Shown: positions 34,565-42,716 of the stretch, one piece after another
How the letters are laid out: each line of letters opens with the position of its first letter
How positions within the stretch are numbered: position 1 is the stretch's first letter
NCBI RefSeq assembly: GCF_027627575.1
Contig: NZ_CP114065.1
Location: 6,262,001-6,326,000 of the forward strand
DNA from: Kribbella sp. CA-293567
Lineage (GTDB): Bacteria > Actinomycetota > Actinomycetes > Propionibacteriales > Kribbellaceae
Reading direction: 5' to 3'
DNA: 64,000 bases
Made by a program: the position numbers and the translations under genes
Notes under the pieces: generated by a model
Databases searched by the model: none
Told to the model about the DNA's origin: nothing
Seen by the model: only the letters and a program-made list of their open reading frames with translations

Positions 34565-35242
34565 CTAGGCAGGTGTGGCGGTGACAACAAGATTCTGCTG
34601 GTAGCCGCCACGGTCGGGGAGATACTGGCCGCCGCAGGTGACGACCTGAAGGCGGCGTGGTCCGCTCCGGTCGAAGACGGAGTCAAGGGCGAGCGTCTGT
34701 TTGTCGACATCTCGCACCGCCTCCACTCGGTATCTCACGATCTGTCCGTCGGACAGCCGGAGCTCGATCGGGTCGCCGACCCTGACCCGGCTCAGTCGCG
34801 CCAGCGGCCCTACGCCGTACTGACGGCTGTCGAGGTGCCCGCCGAGTACCACCGACCCGGCGGCCGCTCCTGGCGCCGGACCGAACCGGTACCAGCCGAT
34901 GCGCGTCGGGCTGACCGGCAACTCCATCTGGCCGTCTGCGGCGACTCCGGTCGGTACGACGGGCATGCGCAGGCCTGCTCGCTTCACCACCAGCTCCACC
35001 GGGACCCGAATCGCTGCTGCGGGAGCGGGCGATGGAGTGGAAGGTGCAGACGAGGCGGCGGCGGTGGCCGGCGGCCGGGGGTTTCCACTCGGCTCACCCG
35101 CCACCACACTCGCCGCACCGGCTCCTGGTTCCTCCGCCGCGCTGTTTCCGGCTGGGCCCTCGCGGCCGTACCAGTACAACGGCACGGCCACGAGGGTGCA
35201 CAAGGATGCGACCAGCAGTACTACGCTCTTGCGTCTGTTCAC
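34565..35242 (-). CDS. Class F sortase
   Basis: 225 residues from GTG 35242, overlapping the TGA of the upstream gene by 4 bases. An N-terminal anchor (KSVVLLVASLCTLVAVPLYW) and a Pro/Ala/Ser-rich spacer lead to the sortase barrel at about 90-225. The catalytic His is in LGGHLDSRQYG, Cys in QVVTCGGQYL and the downstream Arg in DRGGYQQN. Class F sortases of actinobacteria cleave LPxTG-type signals to fix proteins to the wall. Gene order with a DUF4397 protein, sigma and anti-sigma factors suggests that it works on the DUF4397 protein. Confidence 0.93.
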   Translation of the reverse strand: MNRRKSVVLLVASLCTLVAVPLYWYGREGPAGNSAAEEPGAGAASVVAGEPSGNPRPPATAAASSAPSTPSPAPAAAIRVPVELVVKRAGLRMPVVPTGVAADGQMELPVSPTRIGWYRFGPAPGAAAGSVVLGGHLDSRQYGVGPLARLSRVRVGDPIELRLSDGQIVRYRVEAVRDVDKQTLALDSVFDRSGPRRLQVVTCGGQYLPDRGGYQQNLVVTATPA

Positions 35243-36087
35243 CGCTTCGCGCGGACCAGCCGCCCGGTGGAGGCGACCAGACCGAGCATGGCCAGCAACA
35301 TCAGCCCGAATGCCCAAGCAGGCAAGGCGTTCTGCGACTGGACCGCGGCCTGGCCACCGGTGCCACCAGGGATACCCGTCGGGTTCCCGTGCAGCCCGTC
35401 GATCGTCTGCACCGCCAGCTTGAGGTTCTTCGCGCTCGCGCTGCCCCACGCGTAGACGATCGTGCTGGTTCCCTCGGCCAGCGGTACGTCGGCCGGGCCG
35501 AGCGCGACGGTCGTCGTACCGGCCAGGACCACGTCGGCCTTCACCGTGCCGGCCGGCAGGTCGGCCTTGGCCTCCTTGGGGTTGATCAGCCCTGGGAACA
35601 CAGGCTTTCCGCCGGCCCGGATGTCGACGGCCGGAGCCGCCGCCGTGTGCCGGACCGTCAGCCGGGCCTGACCGGCCTTGAGCTTCGAGACGTCGTTGAC
35701 GAACGGCGTCAGCTTCGGCTTGCCGGCCGCGTCCAGGTGCGCGACCACGGTGACGTTGACGCCACCGGGGACCTTGACCCCGTTCGCCTGGATGACGGCC
35801 TTGCCGTTGGCGCCGGCTCCCGCGGCGACCACCTTCAGGTCGTAGGTGCCGGCCGGAAGCTTGAGCGGATCGGTGAGCGTGCCGGGCTTGAAGTTCTTGA
35901 GCAACTCCTTGCCACCCGCATATACGTCGACGGTGGCGCCCGGCACACCGTGCAGGACCGAGACGGTCGCGTCAGCTGTGGCGCGGGTCGATGCCCGCTC
36001 ACCGGCCTGTGCCGGTACTACGGCGGTTGCAGCAGCCAGAGCGATGACGCCCGCAACTGCGACGGCTGCAGAACGACGGTGAAACAT
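35239..36087 (-). CDS. Exported DUF4397 surface protein
   Basis: 282 residues. Signal peptide in residues 1-29 (VAVAGVIALAAATAVVPAQAG). Two DUF4397 beta-sandwich repeats follow: VSVLHGVPGATVDVYAGGKEL and, at about residue 150, RLTVRHTAAAPAVDIRAGG. A Gly-rich linker then leads to a C-terminal helix (AFGLMLLAMLGLVAS) and basic tail (RLVRAKR). This end resembles a wall-sorting signal, but no LPxTG is visible; NALPAW lies just before the helix. It is probably anchored at the surface; its role is unknown. First gene of the sortase/sigma cluster. Confidence 0.9.
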   Translation of the reverse strand: MFHRRSAAVAVAGVIALAAATAVVPAQAGERASTRATADATVSVLHGVPGATVDVYAGGKELLKNFKPGTLTDPLKLPAGTYDLKVVAAGAGANGKAVIQANGVKVPGGVNVTVVAHLDAAGKPKLTPFVNDVSKLKAGQARLTVRHTAAAPAVDIRAGGKPVFPGLINPKEAKADLPAGTVKADVVLAGTTTVALGPADVPLAEGTSTIVYAWGSASAKNLKLAVQTIDGLHGNPTGIPGGTGGQAAVQSQNALPAWAFGLMLLAMLGLVASTGRLVRAKR

Positions 36088-36208
36088 GTCTACCTCCCGG
36101 ATCGGGTGCTTTATCTCCTCTTCTCGCGCCGGCCCGGCAACGGATGCACCCGGGGCGAGATTTCTTTCCAGGAAGCGAAGCGTCCGCGATCGGTTCTACG
36201 GTGACGCC

Positions 36209-36760
36209 ATGGATTTCTGCGAACCGCCCGTCGCGGGCACCGAAGAAGAACACCTGCTCGGCGCGCTGGATCGCCTGCGCACCACCTTCCGCTGGAAGGC
36301 CGACGGCCTCGACGCGGCCGGCCTCCGGACCCGCGTCGGCGCCTCTTCGCTCACCATCGGCGGCCTGCTCAAACACCTGGCACTGCACGAGGACCACATG
36401 TTCACCGTCAAGTTCCGCGGTGAGCCCCTCGGGCAGCCCTGGAATGCTGTCGACTGGGAGAGCGACAGGGACTGGGAGTTCAGCTCAGCGGCCGGCGACT
36501 CCCCCGAAACCCTCTATGCCCTGTGGGACAACGCGGTAGCCCGCTCCCGCGCCACCCTCGCGGCCGCCCTGGCCGACGGCGGCCTCGACCAGCCCGCCGC
36601 CATCACCTGGCCCGACGGCCGCCACGCCAGCCTCCGCCGCCTCGTCTACGACAAGGTCGAGGAGTACGGCCGCCACACCGGCCACTGCGACCTGCTCCGC
36701 GAAGCCATCGACGGCCGAACCGGCGAAGACCCACCCTCCGGCTGGCACCCCGTCAGCTGA
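36209..36760 (+). CDS. DinB/DUF664 superfamily protein
   Basis: 183 residues from ATG 36209. The four-helix-bundle DinB/YfiT pattern is visible: LLGALDRLRTTFRWKADGL, SLTIGGLLKHLALHEDHMF (His ligands) and VEEYGRHTGHCDLLREAIDG. The three His positions can bind a metal. Many relatives use bacillithiol, mycothiol or similar cofactors; the substrate is unknown here. Its last codons and stop lie in a 23-base sequence that is repeated at 38286-38308. Confidence 0.88.
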   Translation: MDFCEPPVAGTEEEHLLGALDRLRTTFRWKADGLDAAGLRTRVGASSLTIGGLLKHLALHEDHMFTVKFRGEPLGQPWNAVDWESDRDWEFSSAAGDSPETLYALWDNAVARSRATLAAALADGGLDQPAAITWPDGRHASLRRLVYDKVEEYGRHTGHCDLLREAIDGRTGEDPPSGWHPVS

Positions 36761-36775
36761 TGCCCTTGAGCAACT
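36753..36775. repeat. Direct repeat, left copy, flanking the serine hydrolase segment
   Basis: 23 bases identical at 22 positions to 38286-38308; core TCAGCTGATGCCCTT. It spans the DinB stop codon, and on the minus strand reads as LLKGIS-stop, the same ending as the acyl-CoA dehydrogenase encoded at the right copy. Confidence 0.85.
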
Positions 36776-36854
36776 CCCGGTCATGCTGTGCTTTCGTGCG
36801 GAGTGGTCGCCGGTGCCTGGTGGTGGGAACGGGTATCGGTGCGGAGGCGAGGAC

Positions 36855-38123
36855 TCAGCGGGTCGGGACGGGCCGGCCATACATTGCGCAGGCGGCCTGC
36901 TCGACCAGCGCATGGTGTGCTGCGGCGTGAGCCGGTACGCCGAGACCTTGCTGCTCGGTCACGATGACCGCGGCGCTGCGGGTGCCGGTGCGGTCGGTGA
37001 AGATATCTGAGCGGTACCCCGGAATACCGCCGGTGTGCCCGTACACCGGACCGCACGGCGTAGGGATCTTCGCGAGGCCGAGCCCATAGCTACCCGCGGT
37101 GGGACGCTCTGGATCAGCCGGGATCATCGTCAACATCTGTCGCAACTGCGCCGGGGGAAGCAGCCGACCGGACATCAGCGCCGTCAGGAAACGAGACCAG
37201 TCCCTGGTCGTGGAGACGATCCCTCCGGCCGCGCCGGCCCAGCTCGGATCGATCGTACTCACGTCCACGTGGCCATCGTGTTCGTTTCCGACGAAATGGA
37301 AGCCGGGCGGCAGGCCCGGTATGACGGCACCGAGATGCGCGGCATCCGGCTCGTAGCCGGGAGCCAGCGTGTCCCTCTTCCGTGGGACCGCACTAGACGC
37401 GAGATAGGTCCGGTTCAGGTGCAGCGGTTGGATGATGCGCTCGTTCAACAGCGAAGACAGGTCGCGACCAGTTACCCGCTCGAGCACCAGCCCGAGCGCC
37501 ACGTAGTTCGTGTTGCTGTAGAACCACTTCTCGCCAGGAGCAGCCACCGGAGGCTGGCTGGTTCCTGCCGCCAGCAACTCCGCGGCGGTCCACGATCGCT
37601 TCTCCAGTCCGAAGACGGAGCGTAGGACCTGTTCGTCGTCGGTGTTGTTGGCCAGGCCGCTCGTGTGGTTCAAGAGCATTCTCAGACTGATACGGCCGCC
37701 GTTGGGGATCATGCCCGGCAGCCACTTCTCGACAGGCTGATCCAAGGCGAGCCTGTGTTCACCGACCAACTGCAACACCAGCACCGCAACCATCGTCTTC
37801 GTGTTGGAGCCGACCCTGAGCTGGTCTCCAGGCTTCAGCCGGTGGTCCACCTTGGTCCACTCCGCCTGGCTTGCCAGCTCGGTCACGCCTCCTCGGCCAC
37901 GGTCGACGCGCACCACCGCTCCAGGAACCCCCGCAGCCACCGTCCGCCGTACAGCGTCAACCAGCGTCGCGCTTGGGCCGCCAGCCGCACCCCGCGGGTG
38001 CGTTTCGACCTCGGCCGATATCGATGCCGCTGCGCCGCTGAGGCCAACGCCTGCCAATGTCACGGACAATCCGACGGCCAGCAATATCGCCGTACCCCGA
38101 AACCCCTTACCCACAATGGTCAT
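36855..38123 (-). CDS. Secreted serine hydrolase of the beta-lactamase class C / DD-peptidase family
   Basis: 422 residues from ATG 38123. Signal peptide about 1-35 (GTAILLAVGLSVTLAGVGL). The active-site SxxK is Ser106-Asn-Thr-Lys109, the second motif Tyr202-Ser-Asn204 in FYSNTNY, and the third HTGGIPG near the end, in the form His-Thr-Gly typical of class C beta-lactamase relatives and esterases. SLRMLLNHTSGLA is the conserved block after the nucleophile. It may be a D-aminopeptidase, DD-carboxypeptidase or esterase; the sequence does not decide. It sits between two 23-bp direct repeats and looks inserted. Confidence 0.9.
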   Translation of the reverse strand: MTIVGKGFRGTAILLAVGLSVTLAGVGLSGAAASISAEVETHPRGAAGGPSATLVDAVRRTVAAGVPGAVVRVDRGRGGVTELASQAEWTKVDHRLKPGDQLRVGSNTKTMVAVLVLQLVGEHRLALDQPVEKWLPGMIPNGGRISLRMLLNHTSGLANNTDDEQVLRSVFGLEKRSWTAAELLAAGTSQPPVAAPGEKWFYSNTNYVALGLVLERVTGRDLSSLLNERIIQPLHLNRTYLASSAVPRKRDTLAPGYEPDAAHLGAVIPGLPPGFHFVGNEHDGHVDVSTIDPSWAGAAGGIVSTTRDWSRFLTALMSGRLLPPAQLRQMLTMIPADPERPTAGSYGLGLAKIPTPCGPVYGHTGGIPGYRSDIFTDRTGTRSAAVIVTEQQGLGVPAHAAAHHALVEQAACAMYGRPVPTR

Positions 38124-38148
38124 CTGCTCAACCCTTTGTTCTTTCGGC

Positions 38149-38265
38149 TTACTGCCTCCTGAACATGCTGCCAACCACCGAGCCCATGAACCATCCAGTC
38201 AGCACCCGAAACAGTGCTGGCGCAGGCTCTACCCCAACCGGCCGAAGCCCAGCGTCGGTGGCCAT
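38149..38265 (-). CDS. Possible small protein ahead of the serine hydrolase
   Basis: A 38-codon frame ends 25 bases before the serine hydrolase start and reads FRVLTGWFMGSVVGSMFRRQ at its end, a short hydrophobic segment with a basic tail. No good ribosome site was seen. It may be a small membrane peptide or a chance frame within the inserted segment. Confidence 0.2.
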   Translation of the reverse strand: MATDAGLRPVGVEPAPALFRVLTGWFMGSVVGSMFRRQ

Positions 38266-38285
38266 TCTGCGCCGAGGAACACCGC

Positions 38286-38308
38286 TCAGCTGATGCCCTT
38301 CAGCAACT
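38286..38308. repeat. Direct repeat, right copy, at the acyl-CoA dehydrogenase stop
   Basis: 22 of 23 bases match 36753-36775. This copy encodes the last codons (LLKGIS) and stop of the dehydrogenase. Confidence 0.85.
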
Positions 38309-39449
38309 GACGCGCCATCACGATGCGCTGGACCTGGTTGGTGCCTTCGTAGATCTGGGTGATCTTGGCGTCGCGCATCATTCGCTCGACCGGGTAGTCG
38401 TGGGTGTAGCCGTAGCCGCCGAGGAGCTGGACGGCGTCGGTGGTGACGGCCATGGCTACGTCGGAGGCGAAGCACTTGGCGGCGGCGCCGAAGTAGGTGA
38501 GGTCGGAGTCGTTGCGTTCGGAGCGGGCCGCCGCGGCGTAGGTGAGCTGGCGGGCGGCCTCGATCTTCATGCCCATGTCGGCGAGCATGAACTGCAGGCC
38601 CTGGAACTCGGCCAGGGCCTTGCCGAACTGCTTGCGCTCCTTGACGTAACCGAGGGCGTAGTCGAGCGCGCCCTGGGCGATGCCGAGGGCCTGGGCGGCG
38701 ATCGTCACGCGGGTGTGGTCGAGGGTGGACATCGCCGTACCGAAGCCGGTGCCGAGGTCGCCGATCAGGCGCGAGGCCGGGATCCGGACGTTGTCGAAGT
38801 ACACCTCGCGGGTCGGCGAACCCTTGATGCCGAGCTTCTTCTCCGGGGCGCCGAAGGAGACCCCCTCGTCGGCCTTCTCGACCACGAAGGCGCTGATGCC
38901 CTTGGAGCGCGCGTCCGGGTCGGTCACCGCGAAGACGGTGTAGTAGTCACTGACGCCGGCGTTGGTGATCCACCGCTTCACACCGTTCAGGACGTAGGTG
39001 TCCCCGTCGGCGACGGCGCGGGTCTTCATCGACACGGCGTCCGATCCTGCCTCGGGCTCGGACAGGCAGTACGAGAACATCGCCTCGCCCGCCGCGACCG
39101 GCGGCAGGTACCGGTCCTTGACCTGGTCGGACCCCGACAGCAGCAAGGGCAGCGAGCCGAGCTTGTTGACCGCGGGGATCAGCGAGGTGGACGCGCAGGC
39201 GCGGGCCACCTCCTCGATCACGATCACGGTGGCCAGCGCGTCCGCGCCGGCGCCGCCGTACTGCTCGGGGATGTGCGGGGCGTGGAAGTCCGACGCCTTC
39301 AGCGCGTCGTACGACGCCTTCGGAAACTCCGCCAGCTCGTCCACGTCACCGGCGTTCGGGGCCACCTTCGCGTCGCAGACGTCGCGAACGGCCTCCCGGA
39401 TCGCCTGGTGCTCCTCGGACAGCGCGTACAGGTCGAATGAGTTACTCAC
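38286..39449 (-). CDS. Acyl-CoA dehydrogenase
   Basis: 387 residues from GTG 39449. N-terminal helices with LSEEHQAIREAVRDV and the FAD-binding FSYCLSEPEAGSDA and RWITNAGVSDYYTVFA are present. The C-terminal helical domain has RKQFGKALAEFQGLQFMLADM, then QLLGGYGYTHDYPVERM. The catalytic base is Glu in IYEGTNQVQR. It oxidises acyl-CoA to enoyl-CoA, passing electrons to ETF; length and sequence fit the short/branched-chain group. No beta-oxidation partners are adjacent. It is divergent from ugd, with a promoter region of 63 bases. Confidence 0.95.
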   Translation of the reverse strand: MSNSFDLYALSEEHQAIREAVRDVCDAKVAPNAGDVDELAEFPKASYDALKASDFHAPHIPEQYGGAGADALATVIVIEEVARACASTSLIPAVNKLGSLPLLLSGSDQVKDRYLPPVAAGEAMFSYCLSEPEAGSDAVSMKTRAVADGDTYVLNGVKRWITNAGVSDYYTVFAVTDPDARSKGISAFVVEKADEGVSFGAPEKKLGIKGSPTREVYFDNVRIPASRLIGDLGTGFGTAMSTLDHTRVTIAAQALGIAQGALDYALGYVKERKQFGKALAEFQGLQFMLADMGMKIEAARQLTYAAAARSERNDSDLTYFGAAAKCFASDVAMAVTTDAVQLLGGYGYTHDYPVERMMRDAKITQIYEGTNQVQRIVMARQLLKGIS

Positions 39450-39512
39450 GAGTATTAATGTACGCCATGAGCCCGTCATCGGCTGCTCACCACGATCGGT
39501 AGAGTCCTTCGC

Positions 39513-40859
39513 ATGACTGAAGGCAGCAGCGGCACCGCGCGACCACTGCGGATCGCGGTGATCGGCACCAACTACCTCGGCGCCAACACGGCCGCGGGAA
39601 TGGCCGAGTTCGGCTTCGATGTGATCGGCGTCGAGATCGACGAACACCGGCTGAAACTGCTGAAGGACGGCAAGGCGCCGCTGTACGAACCGGGTCTCGA
39701 TCCGCTGCTGAAGAAGCACACCGACTCCGGCCGGCTGCGGTTCACCGCCGACTACACCGAGATCGGCGACTGGGCCGACATCTACTTCATCTGCGTCGGT
39801 ACGCCGCAGCTCGAGGGCAGTGACGCCGCCGACCTGTCCCAGGTGCACTCGGTCGTCACCATGCTCGCCCCGTTGCTGACCAAGCCCTGCCTGGTGGTCG
39901 GCCGTTCCACCGTCCCGGTCGGTACGTCGAAGATCGTCGAGGAGCGCTTCCACAGCGAAGCGCCCGCCGGGTCAGGGGTCGAGATCGCCTGGCAGCCCGA
40001 GTTCCTCCGCGAGGCGCACGGCGTCGACGACACGCTGCACCCCGACCGGCTGGTCTTCGGCGTCCAGTCCGAGGCCGCGGAAGCCAAGCTGCGGGAGGTC
40101 TTCGCCCGGCCGATCTCCGAGGGTACGCCGGTGGTGGTCTGCAACCTGCCGACCGCCGAGATCGTCAAGGGCGGCGCGAACGCCTTCCTGGCCACGAAGA
40201 TCTCCTTCATCAACGCCCTGGCCGGCCTCGCCGACGCGACCGGCGCCGACGTCACCCTGCTCGCCGACGCGCTCGGCCACGACAAGCGGATCGGCCGCGG
40301 CATGCTGAACGCCGGCCCCGGGTACGGCGGCGGCTGCCTGCCGAAGGACCTGCGCTCGTTCATGGCCAGAGCCGGCGAACTCGGCGTCGAGGAGATCATC
40401 ACGCTGCTGCGCGAGGTCGACGACATCAACCAGCACCGGCGCGGGCGGATCGTCGACGTCGTGCACGAGATGCTCGGCACCGAGTGGATCGGCCGCAACG
40501 TGACGGTGCTCGGCGCGGCCTTCAAGGCCGGGACCGACGACGTCCGGGACTCGCCCGCCCTCGACATCGCCGGCCGGATCCAGTTGCACGGCGCGACCGT
40601 CACCGTCTTCGACCCCGAAGCGATGGAGAACGCGCGCAAGGTCCGCCCCACCTTCCGGTACGCCGCCTCGGCGGCCGAGGCCTGCGAGGGCGCGCACCTG
40701 GTGCTGCACCTGACCGAGTGGCCGCAGTTCCGCGAACTCGACCCGGCCGCGCTGCGCGGGGTGGTCGACGCGCCGGTCGTGGTGGACGCGCGGCTGACCC
40801 TGGATGCGCAGAAGTGGCGGGACGCCGGCTGGATCTACCGCGCGCCCGGCCGGCCCTAG
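39513..40859 (+). CDS. UDP-glucose 6-dehydrogenase family protein
   Basis: 448 residues. It oxidises UDP-glucose to UDP-glucuronate with two NAD, supplying acidic sugars for surface polymers; other nucleotide sugars cannot be excluded. The substrate-binding phrase EFLREAHGVDDTLHPDRLVFG, the central PTAEIVKGGANAFLATKISFIN and the catalytic Cys in GPGYGGGCLPKDLRS are present, as is the C-terminal KAGTDDVRDSPALDI. Odd point: the Rossmann loop reads IGTNYLGANTA, with Asn where the second glycine of GxGxxG normally is. Single gene, ending at a strong hairpin shared with the convergent MFS gene. Confidence 0.93.
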   Translation: MTEGSSGTARPLRIAVIGTNYLGANTAAGMAEFGFDVIGVEIDEHRLKLLKDGKAPLYEPGLDPLLKKHTDSGRLRFTADYTEIGDWADIYFICVGTPQLEGSDAADLSQVHSVVTMLAPLLTKPCLVVGRSTVPVGTSKIVEERFHSEAPAGSGVEIAWQPEFLREAHGVDDTLHPDRLVFGVQSEAAEAKLREVFARPISEGTPVVVCNLPTAEIVKGGANAFLATKISFINALAGLADATGADVTLLADALGHDKRIGRGMLNAGPGYGGGCLPKDLRSFMARAGELGVEEIITLLREVDDINQHRRGRIVDVVHEMLGTEWIGRNVTVLGAAFKAGTDDVRDSPALDIAGRIQLHGATVTVFDPEAMENARKVRPTFRYAASAAEACEGAHLVLHLTEWPQFRELDPAALRGVVDAPVVVDARLTLDAQKWRDAGWIYRAPGRP

Positions 40860-40878
40860 CCGACAGGTCTTTCGCCAA

Positions 40879-40902
40879 GCCGGCCGGTGCTCGCCGGCCG
40901 GC
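40879..40902. terminator. Bidirectional hairpin terminator
   Basis: GCCGGCCGG-tgctcg-CCGGCCGGC, a perfect 9-bp stem, placed between the UDP-glucose dehydrogenase stop (40859) and the convergent MFS stop (40905). Confidence 0.85.
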
Positions 40903-40904
40903 GG

Positions 40905-42125
40905 CTAGGAAACGGTCGCGTTCCTGAGCACGGGACGGGTGAGCGCGACCAGGCCGATCAGCGCCGATGCGACGGCGATACCGAGGCAGACACCGGTGAT
41001 GCCCACCCCGTCCAGGTCCGAGAAGGTGCCCAGCACGGGGTTCATCACGACCAGCGCGAGGCTCTGGCAGAGCACGACCACGGACTGCAGGCGGGACTGG
41101 TACTCCCGCTCGACCGAGTTCATCAGCAGCGGCAGCACGTGTCCCGTGAAAGTTCCGACACCGATGCCGCTGACCATGCCGGCCAGGAACATGAGCGGCA
41201 ACGAGTCGAGCACCGACAGGCCGAACAGTCCGGCCCCGGCCAGCAGCAGTCCGAAGGCGGCGAACATGCCCGGCCGGGGGAAGGCTCCGCGGGCCAGGAT
41301 GCGCAGCGCGATGACACCGACGCCCAGGCTGCGACTGGCGACCAGCAGGCCGGCGGTCGACGCGTCCCAGCCGTGATCCCTTGCCAGCAAGGGAAGCAGC
41401 AGCGCGTCGAGCGGCATCAGCAGACCGGCCGCGACCGTCATGGTGATCAGCAGAGCGCGGGTGAGCGGTCGCCCGAAGGCGACCTTGACACCGTCGGCGA
41501 TGGACCGGAACATGCCGGTGCGTGGCCCGGTGGCGGCAGCCGGCAACCCCTTCAGCGACAGCAGTACGACGATCATCACCGCGAAGGTCAGGGCGTCGAA
41601 ACCCGCTGCCGCGGTCAGCCCCGACCAGTTGACCAGCACCCCGCCGACCGCCGTACCGGTGACCGCGAAGACGACGCCGGTGACCTGGAAGCTGGCCAGC
41701 GCCCGCGGGACCAGCTCCGGCGAGACCAGCAGCCGGGGCATCGAGCGCGACGACGGCAGGAAGAACGCGTCGATGACACCGACCACGAGCGCGGTGATCA
41801 GCAGCAGGCTGATCGGCTCACCGACGGCCAGCGTGGCCGGGACCAGCGCGGTGGTGACCACGAACATCGCGACACAGCTGGCCAGCAGGACCTTCTGTGC
41901 GCCGTACCGATCGCCGACGGCGCCGCCGATCAGCAGCAGCGCCGCGCGAGGCGCCGCGGCCAGCAGCAACACCAGTCCGGCGACCTGGCCGCCGTGCCGG
42001 CTGGCGGACCAGCCGATGGCGAACGTCATGGTCAGATCGCCCAGCAATGACACAGCAGCGCCGAACAGCCAGATCCAGTAACGGACCGGGATGCGCTGAG
42101 TATCCGGTTCTGTGGGCGGAGTCAC
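40905..42125 (-). CDS. MFS transporter (MFS_3/EntS-like)
   Basis: 406 residues from GTG 42125, with about 12 membrane helices. Motif A-like GGAVGDRYGAQKVLLAS follows helix 2, and the matching halves are typical of the drug/siderophore exporter group. It starts close upstream of nothing on the same strand and lies 75 bases downstream of purE, so it might be read through from the purKE operon. The substrate is unknown. Confidence 0.88.
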   Translation of the reverse strand: MTPPTEPDTQRIPVRYWIWLFGAAVSLLGDLTMTFAIGWSASRHGGQVAGLVLLLAAAPRAALLLIGGAVGDRYGAQKVLLASCVAMFVVTTALVPATLAVGEPISLLLITALVVGVIDAFFLPSSRSMPRLLVSPELVPRALASFQVTGVVFAVTGTAVGGVLVNWSGLTAAAGFDALTFAVMIVVLLSLKGLPAAATGPRTGMFRSIADGVKVAFGRPLTRALLITMTVAAGLLMPLDALLLPLLARDHGWDASTAGLLVASRSLGVGVIALRILARGAFPRPGMFAAFGLLLAGAGLFGLSVLDSLPLMFLAGMVSGIGVGTFTGHVLPLLMNSVEREYQSRLQSVVVLCQSLALVVMNPVLGTFSDLDGVGITGVCLGIAVASALIGLVALTRPVLRNATVS

Positions 42126-42200
42126 GAGCGACGACCTTAGACGAGGTTGGTGGGAATCTCACGGCTACCCGCCCCAGGTCTGTGGAAAACCGTGTGAGTG

Positions 42201-42704
42201 TCAGCTTTTACGCAGCTCTGCCGCGCCATCACGCACAGTACTGCCCTTGGCCCGGGCCACCTCGGCCAGGTTCTCCTGGAACGCCGTCATCCTGGCCAGC
42301 AACTCCTGGTCGAACGCCGCGAGCATCCGGATCGCCAGCAGCCCAGCATTGCGGGCGTTGCCGATCGACACCGTCGCGACCGGGACCCCGGCGGGCATCT
42401 GCACGATCGACAGCAGCGAGTCCATCCCGTCGAGGTACTTCAGCGGCACCGGTACGCCGATCACCGGCAGCGGGGTGACGGAGGCGAGCATGCCGGGCAG
42501 GTGCGCGGCGCCACCGGCACCCGCGATCAGCACCTTGAGCCCGCGCTCGTGCGCCGCCTTCCCGTAGTCGATCATCTCGACCGGCATCCGGTGCGCGGAC
42601 AGCACGTCAGCCTCGAACGGCACGCCGAACTCGACGCACACCTCGGCGGCCGCCTTCATCGTCGGCCAGTCGGAGTCCGACCCCATCAGGATTCCCACGG
42701 TCAT
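42201..42704 (-). CDS. purE: 5-(carboxyamino)imidazole ribonucleotide mutase
   Basis: 167 residues. It moves the carboxylate of N5-CAIR to C4 in purine synthesis. The N-terminal GILMGSDSDWPTMKAA with the SDSD phosphate loop, VLSAHRMPVEMIDY with the catalytic His, and AGAGGAAHLPGM are complete; the length is that of class I PurE. It starts 12 bases after purK on the same strand, so the two are one operon and act in successive steps. Confidence 0.97.
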   Translation of the reverse strand: MTVGILMGSDSDWPTMKAAAEVCVEFGVPFEADVLSAHRMPVEMIDYGKAAHERGLKVLIAGAGGAAHLPGMLASVTPLPVIGVPVPLKYLDGMDSLLSIVQMPAGVPVATVSIGNARNAGLLAIRMLAAFDQELLARMTAFQENLAEVARAKGSTVRDGAAELRKS

Positions 42705-42716
42705 CAGTCGCTGCTT

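Noticed and set aside
34546..34710. Longer start for the ECF sigma factor
   Set aside because: The extra N-terminal residues are Ser/Pro/Ala-rich and come from the antisense side of the sortase gene; the GTG near 34545 has a ribosome site.
36753..38308. Insertion sequence or transposon carrying the serine hydrolase
   Set aside because: No transposase or terminal inverted repeats are seen; the direct repeat is long and derives from coding ends, which fits recombination better.
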